This document shows, one piece after another, positions 24,307 to 32,759 of a DNA stretch of 36,762 nucleotides. The stretch spans positions 1 to 36,762 of the forward strand of contig JBGTKD010000153.1 of assembly GCA_041744795.1 (NCBI GenBank), read 5' to 3'. The first letter of the stretch is position 1, and each line of letters starts with the position of its first letter. The DNA comes from DATHWB01 sp041744795. GTDB taxonomy: Bacteria > Actinomycetota > Acidimicrobiia > Spongiisociales > ZC4RG35. The position numbers and the translations under genes are program-made. The notes below the pieces were generated by a model. The model was not told the origin of the DNA and did no database searches. It was given only the letters and a program-made list of their open reading frames with translations.

Positions 24307-24499
24307 TCAGTCATCCACATGGGATTCGTGTTTTGCTTTCGCGATGTGAGTATCAGTCAAACAGTCCACATCGCGAAATACCCCAACGGCCCTTGATACA
24401 AGCCGCTTCTCAGCCTGCTCTCCACAATCCACAATGCCTACTACTGCTACTGAGTTTGAATATCAAAGATCTAAGAGTTGAAGAAAGGGAACCCGAACT
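24307..24499. other. Candidate oriC between dnaA and dnaN
   Basis: This 193-base gap has four same-strand sequences ending in TCCACA: TCATCCACA (24311-24319), CAGTCCACA (24362-24370), CTCTCCACA (24418-24426) and CAATCCACA (24425-24433), each with one or two mismatches to actinobacterial DnaA boxes. A perfect inverted repeat, TTTCGCGATGTG and CACATCGCGAAA (24337-24348 and 24367-24378), overlaps the second box. An AT-rich stretch with TTTGA-ATA-TCAAA (24455-24467) just before dnaN could be the unwinding element. Mycobacterial and streptomycete origins lie in the same interval. The region is shorter than in those genera (about 500-1000 bases). Confidence 0.7.
24337..24378. repeat. 12-bp perfect inverted repeat in the origin region
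   Basis: Arms TTTCGCGATGTG and CACATCGCGAAA are exact complements, separated by 18 bases that hold part of a DnaA-box-like site. It could bind a dimeric protein or fold as a stem-loop in single-stranded origin DNA or in dnaA mRNA. Confidence 0.75.
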
Positions 24500-25582
24500 G
24501 TGAAATTCCGAGCTGAGAGAGATGATCTCGGTGATGTCTTCGGCCGAGCCAATCGAGCAGTGGGTACGCGTTCGGCGCTTCCTGCCCTGCAGGGTCTCCT
24601 CTGCGAGGTCACTGGTTCGACTTTGAAGGTGACGGGCACGGATCTTGAGATGACCGTGCAGACCCACGCCGACGTGGAGGCACTTGAAGAGGGCCGGGCT
24701 GTAATTCCAGGCAAGCTGCTTGAGCAGGCTGTGAGACGGATGCCGGTCGGGCCGGTGACGATCAGTGCGAGTGAGACCGATGTTGAGATCCTTGGAAAGG
24801 GTCCGCGCTTCAACCTTCGCCAGTTGTCGTTGGACGACTTCCCGTCGATAGACGAGTCGATGGTTGGGGGCACTGAAGTCGACGGCGATGCACTTGCCTT
24901 GGCAGCTGGCCAGGTCACGGTGGCGGCTTCGGGTGACGCAGCCAGACCGATCCTCACTGGCGTGTTGTTTGAGTCCCGCGATGAGGGCGTGCGTCTGGTG
25001 GCGACCGACTCTTATCGTCTGGCAGTGCGAGATCTGCCTGGGGTTGGGATCGAGGGATCCGGCCTGATCCCCGCCAGGGGACTGCGAGAACTCCCTCGAA
25101 CCATCGGGTCGTCAAAGGTAACGGTGAGCCTGGAGGGCCGCGAAGGCGTGTTTGTTTCGGACAGGGGTTCTCTTCGCCTTCGAATGATCGAAGGCACATT
25201 CCCGAAGTACCAGTCGCTTCTTCCCGAGTCGTACCCGAATGAGATGGTGGTTGCGAAGGAAGGTTTGCTGGAGGCGCTCGGCAGGGTGTCACTAGTGGCC
25301 GAGGACCACATTCCGGTCCGACTGACGCTGGCTGCCGGCGGAGTCGAGATAGCGGTTTCCCGTCAGGACGTAGGTGCCGAAGCAGAGCACCTCGCGGGTG
25401 AGTTCACAGGGAGCGACGAGTCGGTGCAGATCGCTTTCAACCCGCGCTACCTGGCAGACGGGGTAAGTGCAGTCGAGGGCGATGAAATCCGAATCCAGGT
25501 GATCGACGGCCTCAAGCCGAGTGTGATCTCGGCTACAGGCGATAATGGATTCCTCTACCTCCTGATGCCCGTACGCGTCTAG
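24500..25582 (+). CDS. dnaN: DNA polymerase III subunit beta (sliding clamp)
   Basis: The clamp dimer encircles DNA and tethers the polymerase. The three-fold repeated clamp domain is visible: domain 1 starts MKFRAERDDLGDVFGRANRAVGTRSALPALQGLLCEV, domain 2 follows from about 120 (GDALALAAGQVTVAASGDAARPILTGVLFE), and domain 3 ends with the typical VISATGDNGFLYLLMPVRV. Its 360 residues are normal. The start is GTG at 24500 with a GAAAGGG ribosome-binding site. The stop is three bases before the recF start. Confidence 0.97.
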   Translation: MKFRAERDDLGDVFGRANRAVGTRSALPALQGLLCEVTGSTLKVTGTDLEMTVQTHADVEALEEGRAVIPGKLLEQAVRRMPVGPVTISASETDVEILGKGPRFNLRQLSLDDFPSIDESMVGGTEVDGDALALAAGQVTVAASGDAARPILTGVLFESRDEGVRLVATDSYRLAVRDLPGVGIEGSGLIPARGLRELPRTIGSSKVTVSLEGREGVFVSDRGSLRLRMIEGTFPKYQSLLPESYPNEMVVAKEGLLEALGRVSLVAEDHIPVRLTLAAGGVEIAVSRQDVGAEAEHLAGEFTGSDESVQIAFNPRYLADGVSAVEGDEIRIQVIDGLKPSVISATGDNGFLYLLMPVRV

Positions 25583-25585
25583 CTG

Positions 25586-26680
25586 GTGCATCTCGAATGG
25601 CTGACGCTGGCAGGGTTCCGCAGCCATTCTGAGTTGGAATGGCAGCCGGACAGCGGGACCAACATCCTCGTGGGCGACAACGGGGCTGGTAAGACCAACC
25701 TGTTGGAAGCGGTTTCCTATCTCGCCACTCTTCGCTCATTCCGCGGTGCGTCCGACGAGGCGCTGGTTTCCCATCAAGCCGAATCGGCGATTGTCAGGGG
25801 TTCGGTTGTACACCCCGAAACCGAGACGCTCATCGAGATAGAGATACGGCATCGGGGTCAGCGCCGCGTTCAGGTGAACCGTCAACGTCTAGCCAGGACA
25901 GCTGACCTGATCGGCCATGTGCGAATGGTTGCCTTCCTTCCGGAGGACCTGGATCTGGTGAAGCGCGGACCGGCCTATCGAAGAGACCTACTCGATGACG
26001 CGGCTATCCAGCTTTGGCCCGGTACCTACGCCGACCGGATGGAGTTCGAGAGAGCGCTGCGTCAGCGCAACGCTTTTCTCAAGCAGGGAGTAGACGATCC
26101 CGTGACTCTCTCGGTTTGGGATGAGCGTCTCTCTCAGGCAGCAGGCCGTCTGATGGTCCGCAGGGCGAGAGCAGTGCATGGTCTCTCGGAGCATCTCGCC
26201 ACGGCCTATGCCGAGGTGGCGGGAGAGGAGTCCCGGATCGATCTGGATTACACGTCGGGTTGGACGTCGGGAATCGACTTCGACAAACCAGGCGCCTCCT
26301 ACGCGACCGAGATGCAGCACTCTCTTGAGGGTTCGCGTCGGGCTGACAGGGACAGAAGAGTGACGACGGTCGGTCCACACCGGGACGAGCCGATCTTCCT
26401 TCTCAACGATCACGACGCCCGTCATCACGCCAGCCAGGGTGAACAGAGGACACTCGCTTTGGCTCTCCGCTTGGCCACCCATCGAGCGATCACCCGTGTG
26501 ACAGACACCCAACCTGTTCTTCTCCTCGACGATGTGTTTTCGGAGCTGGACCCCGGGAGGGCTCGAGCTCTCACAGGAGCGTTGCCGGATGCCCAGACCC
26601 TCATAACGACAGCCGACCCTTCCCACGTTCCGGTCGAGGGCGTCAGGTGGTCCGTCGAGGGAGGAAACGTGTCCTCTTGA
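25586..26680 (+). CDS. recF: DNA replication and repair protein RecF
   Basis: RecF is an SMC-like ATPase that helps load RecA at gaps. Walker A is GDNGAGKTNLLEAVSYLATLRSFRG (30-54), the middle has RRDLLDDA, the ABC signature region is ASQGEQRTLALALRLA, and Walker B is PVLLLDDVFSELDPGRA. The length of 364 residues is normal. The start is GTG, three bases after the dnaN stop. The downstream DUF721 gene overlaps its end by 34 bases. Confidence 0.96.
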   Translation: MHLEWLTLAGFRSHSELEWQPDSGTNILVGDNGAGKTNLLEAVSYLATLRSFRGASDEALVSHQAESAIVRGSVVHPETETLIEIEIRHRGQRRVQVNRQRLARTADLIGHVRMVAFLPEDLDLVKRGPAYRRDLLDDAAIQLWPGTYADRMEFERALRQRNAFLKQGVDDPVTLSVWDERLSQAAGRLMVRRARAVHGLSEHLATAYAEVAGEESRIDLDYTSGWTSGIDFDKPGASYATEMQHSLEGSRRADRDRRVTTVGPHRDEPIFLLNDHDARHHASQGEQRTLALALRLATHRAITRVTDTQPVLLLDDVFSELDPGRARALTGALPDAQTLITTADPSHVPVEGVRWSVEGGNVSS

Positions 26681-26976
26681 GAGAGCCCAAGCCGATCGGC
26701 GACCTCCTGAGGGTGTTGATGGAGCGCTACCGCCTGGTCGATCCCGACACATGGACTCGGATCACTTCCGACTGGGATGCCGTCGCCGGCAGCCCGTGGG
26801 CGGGCCGCTCCAAGCCCTCTTCTCTCAAGGGAGGAGAACTGGTCGTCGAGGCCTCATCTCCGGCGATCGTCTCGATGCTCCGTTATGGGACCCACTCGTT
26901 GATGGAGAGGCTCGGAGAGGAACTCGGCTCGGCCGTGGTCACATCCGTCAGAATCATTCCACCTCCTCGCCGGTGA
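26647..26976 (+). CDS. DUF721 (DciA-like) domain protein
   Basis: The region from residue 14 (KPIGDLLRVLMERYRLVD) with a conserved Trp in ITSDWDAVAGSPWAGRSKPSSLKGGELVVEASSPA matches the DUF721 family, found after recF in most actinobacteria (Rv0004 in mycobacteria). DUF721 proteins include DciA, which loads the replicative helicase DnaB, so a replication role fits the position. Its length of 109 residues is shorter than the mycobacterial member. I used GTG at 26647 with GAGGG six bases upstream; a TTG at 26677 overlapping the recF stop (TTGA) is the alternative and would remove ten residues. Confidence 0.88.
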   Translation: MVRRGRKRVLLREPKPIGDLLRVLMERYRLVDPDTWTRITSDWDAVAGSPWAGRSKPSSLKGGELVVEASSPAIVSMLRYGTHSLMERLGEELGSAVVTSVRIIPPPRR

Positions 26977-27021
26977 CCTCAAAAACGCAAGGAGAATAGG
27001 CGCTTCTCGCCCGCGGAGGGC

Positions 27022-27050
27022 TTGGTTGAGAGAGCCCTTTCCACTAGAAT
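27022..27050 (+). promoter_or_regulatory. Promoter of gyrB-gyrA
   Basis: TTGGTT and TAGAAT are separated by 17 bases. The predicted start of transcription, about seven bases after the -10, falls at 27057-27058, which is the first base of an ATG reading frame. Confidence 0.6.
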
Positions 27051-27057
27051 TACATCT

Positions 27058-27120
27058 ATGAACTTCTTCTTGCGCACTCCCTCTCGCGCGCCGTCTCGCC
27101 CTCTCGGAGTATCGATATGA
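27058..27120 (+). CDS. Possible leaderless 20-residue leader peptide of gyrB
   Basis: ATG at 27058 opens a frame of 20 residues starting MNFFLRTPSR and ending GVSI, rich in Arg, Ser and Pro. Its TGA overlaps the gyrB ATG as ATGA, the same coupling used across this genome. A promoter reading puts the transcript start at its first base, so it could be translated without a leader, as is common in actinobacteria. If so, gyrB translation would depend on or be tuned by this frame. The amino acid content resembles no known protein, and chance cannot be excluded. Confidence 0.45.
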   Translation: MNFFLRTPSRAPSRPLGVSI

Positions 27121-29027
27121 CAACCAAGTCCAACAGCGGATACGACGCCTCGCAGATCACTGTCCTCAAGGACCTCGAACCAGTCCGCAAGCGCCCCGGC
27201 ATGTACATCGGATCCACCGGATCCCGTGGTCTGCATCACCTCGTATGGGAAGTGGTCGACAACGCCATCGACGAGGCAATGGCCGGCTATTGCACCCGCA
27301 TCGACGTGACGCTCCTCGAATCCGGGGGAGTGCGCGTGACCGATGACGGGCGAGGAATTCCTGTCACCAAGCACAGCCAGACCAACGAGTCGGCCCTCAC
27401 GACCGTTCTCACAAAACTGCATGCCGGCGGAAAGTTCGATTCGGGTGCCTACACCGTTTCAGGTGGTCTGCACGGCGTGGGTGTCTCGGTGGTCAACGCT
27501 CTCTCGTCGCGTCTCGAGGCCGAGATACGACGGGACGGCGCCGTTTGGACCCAAGAGTTCGAGAGGGGTGCGGTCCTCGGCCCAGTGACCAAGGGTAAGG
27601 AAGTCAAGAAGACCGGTACAACCATCACGTTCTGGCCGGACGAGCAGATCTTCACTGAAACCCGCGAGTTCGAATACGACATCGTCCAGACCCGACTGCG
27701 TGAGATGGCCTTCCTCAATCGGGGGATCGAAATCAATCTCGCCGATGAGCGCGGCGAGCAGCGGTCCGATCACTTCCTCTACAAGGGCGGGTTGGTCGAC
27801 TACATCGGATACCTGAACCAGAAGAAAGAGCCGCTGCACTCGCGCATCGTCGAGTTCGTCGACGCGGGCGACGATGCCGAACTCGAACTCGCCATGCAGT
27901 GGACCACCTCCTACAACGAGACGGTTCTCAGTTTCGCTAACAACATCAACACTCATGAGGGCGGAACGCACGAGGAAGGGTTCCGGAAGGCTCTCACCAA
28001 GGCAGTCAACGACTTCGCCCGGACCAAGGGGCTCCTGAAGGAGAAAGACCCGAACCTGACGGGCGAGGACATCCGGGAGGGTCTGACGGCAATCGTCAGC
28101 GTCAAGGTTCGCCAGCCGCAGTTCGAGGGTCAGACAAAGACCAAGCTGGGTAACACGGAAGTTCGTAGCTACGTCGAGCGTGCTTTGAACCAGCGTCTTC
28201 CGGAGTGGCTCGAGCGTTACTCCGCAGATGCCCGTCGCATCATCGACAAAGCCCTTACGGCGGCCAAGGCTCGCGAAGCGGCGCGCAAAGCTCGGGATCT
28301 GACCCGCCGTAAGTCGGGGCTCGAATCAGGCGGGTTGCCGGACAAGCTGGCCGACTGTTCGTCACGGGACCCGGGGGAGAGTGAGCTGTTCATCGTGGAG
28401 GGGAATTCGGCCGCCGGTCCCGCCAAACAGGCCCGCATGTCCGAGTTTCAAGCAGTCCTACCAATACGCGGCAAGATCTTGAACGTTGAGAAGGCCCGAC
28501 TCGCCAAGGCGTTGGAGAACGCTGAAGTCCAGGACATCATCACCGCTATGGGCACCGGAATCGGCGACGAGTTCGATATCGCCAAGGCCCGGTACCACAA
28601 GGTCGTTCTGCTCGCAGACGCCGACGTAGACGGAGCTCACATTCGAACCTTGCTCCTGACTCTGTTCTTCAGACACCTGAGGGGCCTGATCGAAGCTGGC
28701 TTCGTCTACATCGCCCAGCCGCCCTTGTATCGGGTGAAGGTGGGCTCCAACAAGATCCTGTATCTCCACGAGGACAGGGACCTTGCCGAGCTGCGCAAGA
28801 CCAACCCGAAGGTGCGGCCCACCAGGTTCAAGGGTCTCGGTGAGATGAACCCGAAGGAGCTGTGGGACACGACCATGAATCCCGAGACTCGCACCCTGTT
28901 GCGGGTCGACCTGGAGGACGCGGCCCGAGCCGAGGAAGTCTTTTCGACGCTGATGGGCGACGACGTCGCATCGCGTAAGGCCTTCATCCAGCGCCGGGCG
29001 AGCGACGTCCGCTTCCTAGATATCTGA
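27117..29027 (+). CDS. gyrB: DNA gyrase subunit B
   Basis: The ATPase subunit of gyrase. The GHKL ATP site is clear: LEPVRKRPGMYIGSTG (about 20-35), EVVDNAIDEAMAG, TDDGRGIPV and the lid GGLHGVGVSVVNALS. The TOPRIM domain shows the metal-binding ELFIVEG at about 422-429, the DADVDGAHIRTLLL motif, and GEMNPKELWDTTMNPETRTLLRV near the end. Length 636 residues is normal for non-proteobacteria. The motif normally EGDSAGG reads EGNSAAG, with Asn430 in place of the Asp equivalent to E. coli Asp426; the following residues PAKQARM also depart from SAKQGRD. A weak CGGAG site precedes the ATG. Confidence 0.97.
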   Translation: MTTKSNSGYDASQITVLKDLEPVRKRPGMYIGSTGSRGLHHLVWEVVDNAIDEAMAGYCTRIDVTLLESGGVRVTDDGRGIPVTKHSQTNESALTTVLTKLHAGGKFDSGAYTVSGGLHGVGVSVVNALSSRLEAEIRRDGAVWTQEFERGAVLGPVTKGKEVKKTGTTITFWPDEQIFTETREFEYDIVQTRLREMAFLNRGIEINLADERGEQRSDHFLYKGGLVDYIGYLNQKKEPLHSRIVEFVDAGDDAELELAMQWTTSYNETVLSFANNINTHEGGTHEEGFRKALTKAVNDFARTKGLLKEKDPNLTGEDIREGLTAIVSVKVRQPQFEGQTKTKLGNTEVRSYVERALNQRLPEWLERYSADARRIIDKALTAAKAREAARKARDLTRRKSGLESGGLPDKLADCSSRDPGESELFIVEGNSAAGPAKQARMSEFQAVLPIRGKILNVEKARLAKALENAEVQDIITAMGTGIGDEFDIAKARYHKVVLLADADVDGAHIRTLLLTLFFRHLRGLIEAGFVYIAQPPLYRVKVGSNKILYLHEDRDLAELRKTNPKVRPTRFKGLGEMNPKELWDTTMNPETRTLLRVDLEDAARAEEVFSTLMGDDVASRKAFIQRRASDVRFLDI

Positions 29028-29046
29028 TCCCCACCGGAGACTTTGC

Positions 29047-31488
29047 ATGACCGACGAATTCGTACCCGCGCCCGAAACCGATGTAGACATCAACCAGGAG
29101 ATGGAGCAGGCCTTCATCGACTACGCGATGTCGGTGATCGTCTCTCGTGCCCTCCCAGACGTCCGTGACGGGCTCAAGCCAGTCCAGCGCCGGATCATTT
29201 GGTCGATGTCCGAGTCCAACATCGGACCCGGCACCGCCCACAGGAAATGCTCGAAAGTGGTCGGCGACGTGATGGGTAACTACCACCCGCACGGCGACCA
29301 GGCGATCTACGACGCCCTCGTTCGTATGGGCCAGGACTTTTCGATGAGGCATTTGCTGATCGACCCGCAGGGAAACTTCGGCACGATCGACGACCCGCCC
29401 GGAGCCGCTAGGTACACCGAGTGCCGGTTGAGTGAACTCTCGATGCGGCTGTTGGAGGGGATCGGCGAGGACACAGTCGACTTCGAGGACAACTACTCGG
29501 GGGAATACCAGCAGCCGAGCGTTCTTCCTGCCCGCTACCCGAACCTGCTCGTCAACGGATCCCAGGGAATCGCGGTCGGAATGGCCACGAACATCCCGCC
29601 GCACAATCTCCGAGAAGTGATCGACGCCTGCCTCCACATGCTTGAGAACCCGGACTCAAACTCCGAAGAGCTGATGAAATTCGTAAAGGGTCCGGACTTC
29701 CCGACTGGCGGTTTTCTCGTCGGCGCAGGGGGAGGCAAGGATGCTCTCGCCACAGGTCGCGGTTCGGTCAAGATCCGAGCTGTCGCGGACATCGAGGAGA
29801 TCAAGGACGGCAAGTCCACGCGGACGGCCATCATCGTCACCCAGCTTCCGTACCAGGTCTCGATCGAGCGGGTGATCGCCAAGATCAAGACGCTCGTCGA
29901 CTCGAAGCGGATCACCGGAATAGCCGACGTACGAAACGAGTCAAACGAACGTCGCGGCATGCGTCTCGTGATCATTCTCAAACGGGAAGCGATCCCGCAG
30001 GTGGTTCTCAACCAGCTGTACAAGAACACGCCGTTGCAAGACTCGTTTGGTTACAACGTCGTCGCCCTCGTCGACGGCGTACCTCGCACGCTCAATCTGG
30101 CAGACATGGTCGGCCATTACCTCGACCATCAGATGGAGGTAATCGAGAGAAGGACCAATTTCCGACTCCAGAAGGCCCAGCGCAGGGCTCACATTCTCGA
30201 AGGGTTGATGATCGCGGTCGACAACATCGATGCCGTGATCGCCTTGATCCGCGAGTCCGCGGACACCGCTGCCGCCCGGACTGGTCTGATGGAGCGATTC
30301 GAACTTTCCGAAGAGCAGTCCAACGCCATTCTCGAGATGCGTCTGAGGCAACTCACTGCCCTCTCGATCAACGAACTACGTGACGAACTCGAAGCGTTGC
30401 GAGCCCTCATCGCTGAACTCGAATCCATCCTCGCCGACCCCGCACTCCGCAGGGCAATCATCAAAGAGGACCTGGTCGACGTCAGGGAGAAGTTTGGTGA
30501 GCCCCGCCGGAGTCAGCTGATTCCTGACGAGGGAGACCTATCTCTGGAGGACCTGATCGCCGACGACGAGGTCATCGTGTCGGTGTCGCGCTCGGGCTAC
30601 GTGAAGTCCGTTGCTGCCGACACCTACCGGTCCCAGGGTCGGGGTGGCAGGGGCATCAAGGCGGCGGAGGTGGGAGCAGACGACGTCGTGTCCCACCTGC
30701 TGTACACGACCTCCCATGCATACCTGTTGTTCTTTACGAATACCGGCAAGGTGCACCGAATCAAGACGCATCAGATCCCTCGCCAACAGCGGACATCTAA
30801 GGGTGTCCTCGCCCAAGCGGTGATGCCACTTGAGCCGGAGGAGCGCATAGAGGCGGTCATCGATACGCGCGATTACGAGACGAATCGTTATCTCGTGATG
30901 GTCACGAAGAATGGACAGGCAAAAAAGACCGAGTTCAAAGAGTACGACTCCCGTAACTCGACTTTGGTCGCCATCAATCTCAACGACGGCGACGAACTTG
31001 TGGCTGTGCGAACCACCAATGGCCAGAACGACATGCTGGTGTTCACCAAGAACGGACAAGGGATCCGATTCTCGGAGGGCGATCTGCGGCCCATGGGTCG
31101 CGCCACTCAGGGTGTAAGGGCCATCAGGCTGCGCGACGGCGATGAGGTGGTGGCCGCCACCTCCAATATCGACGGCGACGAGATCCTTCTGGTCACATCA
31201 GGCGGATACGGCAAGCGCACACTCATGGACCAGTTCCCGCACCAGGGCCGGGGAGGTATCGGCGTGAAGGCCTTCAAACTCACGAAAGTGAGGGGCTCGC
31301 TCATCGGGGCTCGGGCGGTCGAGTCTGACGACGAGATCTTCCTCATTTCCACCAAGGGAACCGGAATTCGGATGGCCGCATCGAAGATATCCAGACAGCA
31401 GCGGGTCGCCACTGGCGTCAAGGTGATCGATGTCGGAAGCGGCGAACTCGCTACCTTCACCATCGTTCAGGAAGTAGAAGACGAGTGA
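29047..31488 (+). CDS. gyrA: DNA gyrase subunit A
   Basis: The breakage-reunion subunit. The active-site region reads RYTECRLS with the DNA-linking Tyr at about 123, preceded by RRIIWSMSESNIGP and NYHPHGDQAIYDALVRMGQDF (79-98). The position equal to E. coli Ser83 is Gln85, while Asp89 matches Asp87. The C-terminal wrapping domain has repeated blades, and the GyrA box is QGRGGRG (530-536), one residue off the QRRGGRG consensus; its presence separates this from ParC. Length is 813 residues. CCGGAGA precedes the ATG and the gene begins 19 bases after gyrB. Confidence 0.97.
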   Translation: MTDEFVPAPETDVDINQEMEQAFIDYAMSVIVSRALPDVRDGLKPVQRRIIWSMSESNIGPGTAHRKCSKVVGDVMGNYHPHGDQAIYDALVRMGQDFSMRHLLIDPQGNFGTIDDPPGAARYTECRLSELSMRLLEGIGEDTVDFEDNYSGEYQQPSVLPARYPNLLVNGSQGIAVGMATNIPPHNLREVIDACLHMLENPDSNSEELMKFVKGPDFPTGGFLVGAGGGKDALATGRGSVKIRAVADIEEIKDGKSTRTAIIVTQLPYQVSIERVIAKIKTLVDSKRITGIADVRNESNERRGMRLVIILKREAIPQVVLNQLYKNTPLQDSFGYNVVALVDGVPRTLNLADMVGHYLDHQMEVIERRTNFRLQKAQRRAHILEGLMIAVDNIDAVIALIRESADTAAARTGLMERFELSEEQSNAILEMRLRQLTALSINELRDELEALRALIAELESILADPALRRAIIKEDLVDVREKFGEPRRSQLIPDEGDLSLEDLIADDEVIVSVSRSGYVKSVAADTYRSQGRGGRGIKAAEVGADDVVSHLLYTTSHAYLLFFTNTGKVHRIKTHQIPRQQRTSKGVLAQAVMPLEPEERIEAVIDTRDYETNRYLVMVTKNGQAKKTEFKEYDSRNSTLVAINLNDGDELVAVRTTNGQNDMLVFTKNGQGIRFSEGDLRPMGRATQGVRAIRLRDGDEVVAATSNIDGDEILLVTSGGYGKRTLMDQFPHQGRGGIGVKAFKLTKVRGSLIGARAVESDDEIFLISTKGTGIRMAASKISRQQRVATGVKVIDVGSGELATFTIVQEVEDE

Positions 31489-31526
31489 TCTCCTACACTT
31501 CCCGGGAACGCTGAGAGGAGGCCCCC

Positions 31527-31994
31527 GTGGCCAACGTGCGTCGAGTCCGACGAATCATCCGCAAGATCGATGCGTGGACCGTGTTCAAAGTGTCTGCCGT
31601 CATTTGGGCGGTCGCCGCCTTGGCGATGGTCCTTGGATTGGTCATGTTCTGGGCGGTCCTCAGCGCGGCGGAGATTCCGGACCGGATCACCACCTTCCTG
31701 ATCGATATCACGCTCATCAGCGAGGGTTCTGACCCGTTCGGCGACAACGACTCGTTCCTGCGGCTTGCGATTTTCGGATCGATCGCCCTGTCAGTCCTCG
31801 GATGCGGTCTCACCACCCTTCTGGCTGTGATGTACAACCTCGTCTCAGACGTGGTGGGTGGCGTGGAGATAGTCGTACTGGAAGAAACGATCGGGTTTGT
31901 TAGCCAGACCCCCGCCGCAACGACGCAGCGTCCGCCAGCCCTCACGACAGCCGACATCCCCACCCAGGAAACGCCGGTCACCACCCAGCGCTGA
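31527..31994 (+). CDS. DUF3566 transmembrane protein
   Basis: The frame has a basic N-terminus (RRVRRIIRKIDAWTVFKVSAVIW), a first membrane helix at about 20-48, an external loop, and a second helix at about 80-105 followed by GGVEIVVLEE and a Thr/Pro-rich C-terminal tail. DUF3566 membrane proteins follow gyrA in many actinobacteria (Rv0007 in mycobacteria), and the position is the same here. Function is unknown. The start is GTG with a very strong GAGAGGAGG ribosome-binding site five bases upstream. The stop faces the next gene's stop with one base between them. Confidence 0.88.
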   Translation: MANVRRVRRIIRKIDAWTVFKVSAVIWAVAALAMVLGLVMFWAVLSAAEIPDRITTFLIDITLISEGSDPFGDNDSFLRLAIFGSIALSVLGCGLTTLLAVMYNLVSDVVGGVEIVVLEETIGFVSQTPAATTQRPPALTTADIPTQETPVTTQR

Positions 31995-31995
31995 C

Positions 31996-32685
31996 TTAGT
32001 ACTCCCGGTCTGCCAGCACCAGGCCTTGTTCGGCGACCAGATCGAGGTAAGTGTCGGCTGACTCCCAAACAGGGCCACGATGTCCGGTCAGGGCGAGCAG
32101 GACTCCAGCAGCCAGGGCAGCCGCGTCGAGAAAATCCCGGGAGTCGAGGAATGCCAGCGATTCGCCATCAGGGTTCGTAGCGATCACTCCAGCTAGAGAA
32201 CTCATCGTGGGGCAGTGGTGAATTCCGTCGATCAGATCCCCGTGCAGCCAGCCGAGTGGTTCGGGGAAGGCGAAGCGGGCCCCGGAAGACTTGGGTTCAC
32301 CTGGCACGGTCCCAGCCAGAGACGGGGAGCCTCCAAGCCGGACGCCGAGGGAGCGAGCGAGGCCTGTGGGTCCTGCCCAGGAAACGGCGCCACCAGTCCC
32401 GGGAGTTATGTCGGGCCGCTCGGGGCCAGGTGGTATCCCGACACCCACATCCCAGCCGATCGCCGACGAGATCGAAACCGCCCTTTCTCCCCAGGCAGTT
32501 GGGGCATCGCGTCCCATCAGTCCTACCCGCTCCACCCGATGGTCGGCGAGCAACGACGAAGCCACTCTCAGGCGTATCGGGTGGGTCCCGTCGATGGCGA
32601 TTCGCGCTCCAGGCACCCTCGCAGGGTATCGGTCGAAATCAGAAAGTCTGCCTTCGAACCGACAAACGGCCGCTCCGGTACTCAT
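31996..32685 (-). CDS. Unrecognised protein, possibly Rossmann-like (229 aa)
   Basis: I do not recognise this protein. After about 25 residues it reads ARIAIDGTHPIRLRVASSLLADHRVERVGLMGRD, which resembles the first strand-helix-strand of a nucleotide-binding fold but lacks the GxGxxG signature. It has later small hydrophobic helices (ALAAGVLLALTGHRG) and no signal peptide. It is divergent from the ABC importer with about 74 bases between starts and may be co-regulated with it. The coding is supported by typical codon composition; the overlapping plus-strand frame is the antisense of this gene. Confidence 0.6.
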   Translation of the reverse strand: MSTGAAVCRFEGRLSDFDRYPARVPGARIAIDGTHPIRLRVASSLLADHRVERVGLMGRDAPTAWGERAVSISSAIGWDVGVGIPPGPERPDITPGTGGAVSWAGPTGLARSLGVRLGGSPSLAGTVPGEPKSSGARFAFPEPLGWLHGDLIDGIHHCPTMSSLAGVIATNPDGESLAFLDSRDFLDAAALAAGVLLALTGHRGPVWESADTYLDLVAEQGLVLADREY

Positions 32686-32696
32686 CGGCGCGTCTC

Positions 32697-32710
32697 GGGT
32701 CGTACGATCC
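32697..32710. promoter_or_regulatory. Possible operator between divergent genes
   Basis: GGGTCGTACGATCC is symmetric but for one pair (core TCGTACGA), lying between the unrecognised minus-strand gene and the ABC importer. It may be a regulator site; the evidence is the symmetry and position only. Confidence 0.3.
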
Positions 32711-32759
32711 GCCCGATGCGACCTCGATCACTCGTCGAATGGCGCCGCGCCAGGCGGCC

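Noticed and set aside
31493..32068. Minus-strand 191-codon frame after gyrA
   Set aside because: It is antisense to the DUF3566 gene, which has a strong ribosome-binding site and clear membrane helices.
32256..32759. Long 5' extension of the first permease
   Set aside because: It lies antisense to the minus-strand 229-residue gene and adds an Arg/Ser/Pro-rich non-membrane stretch not seen in permeases.
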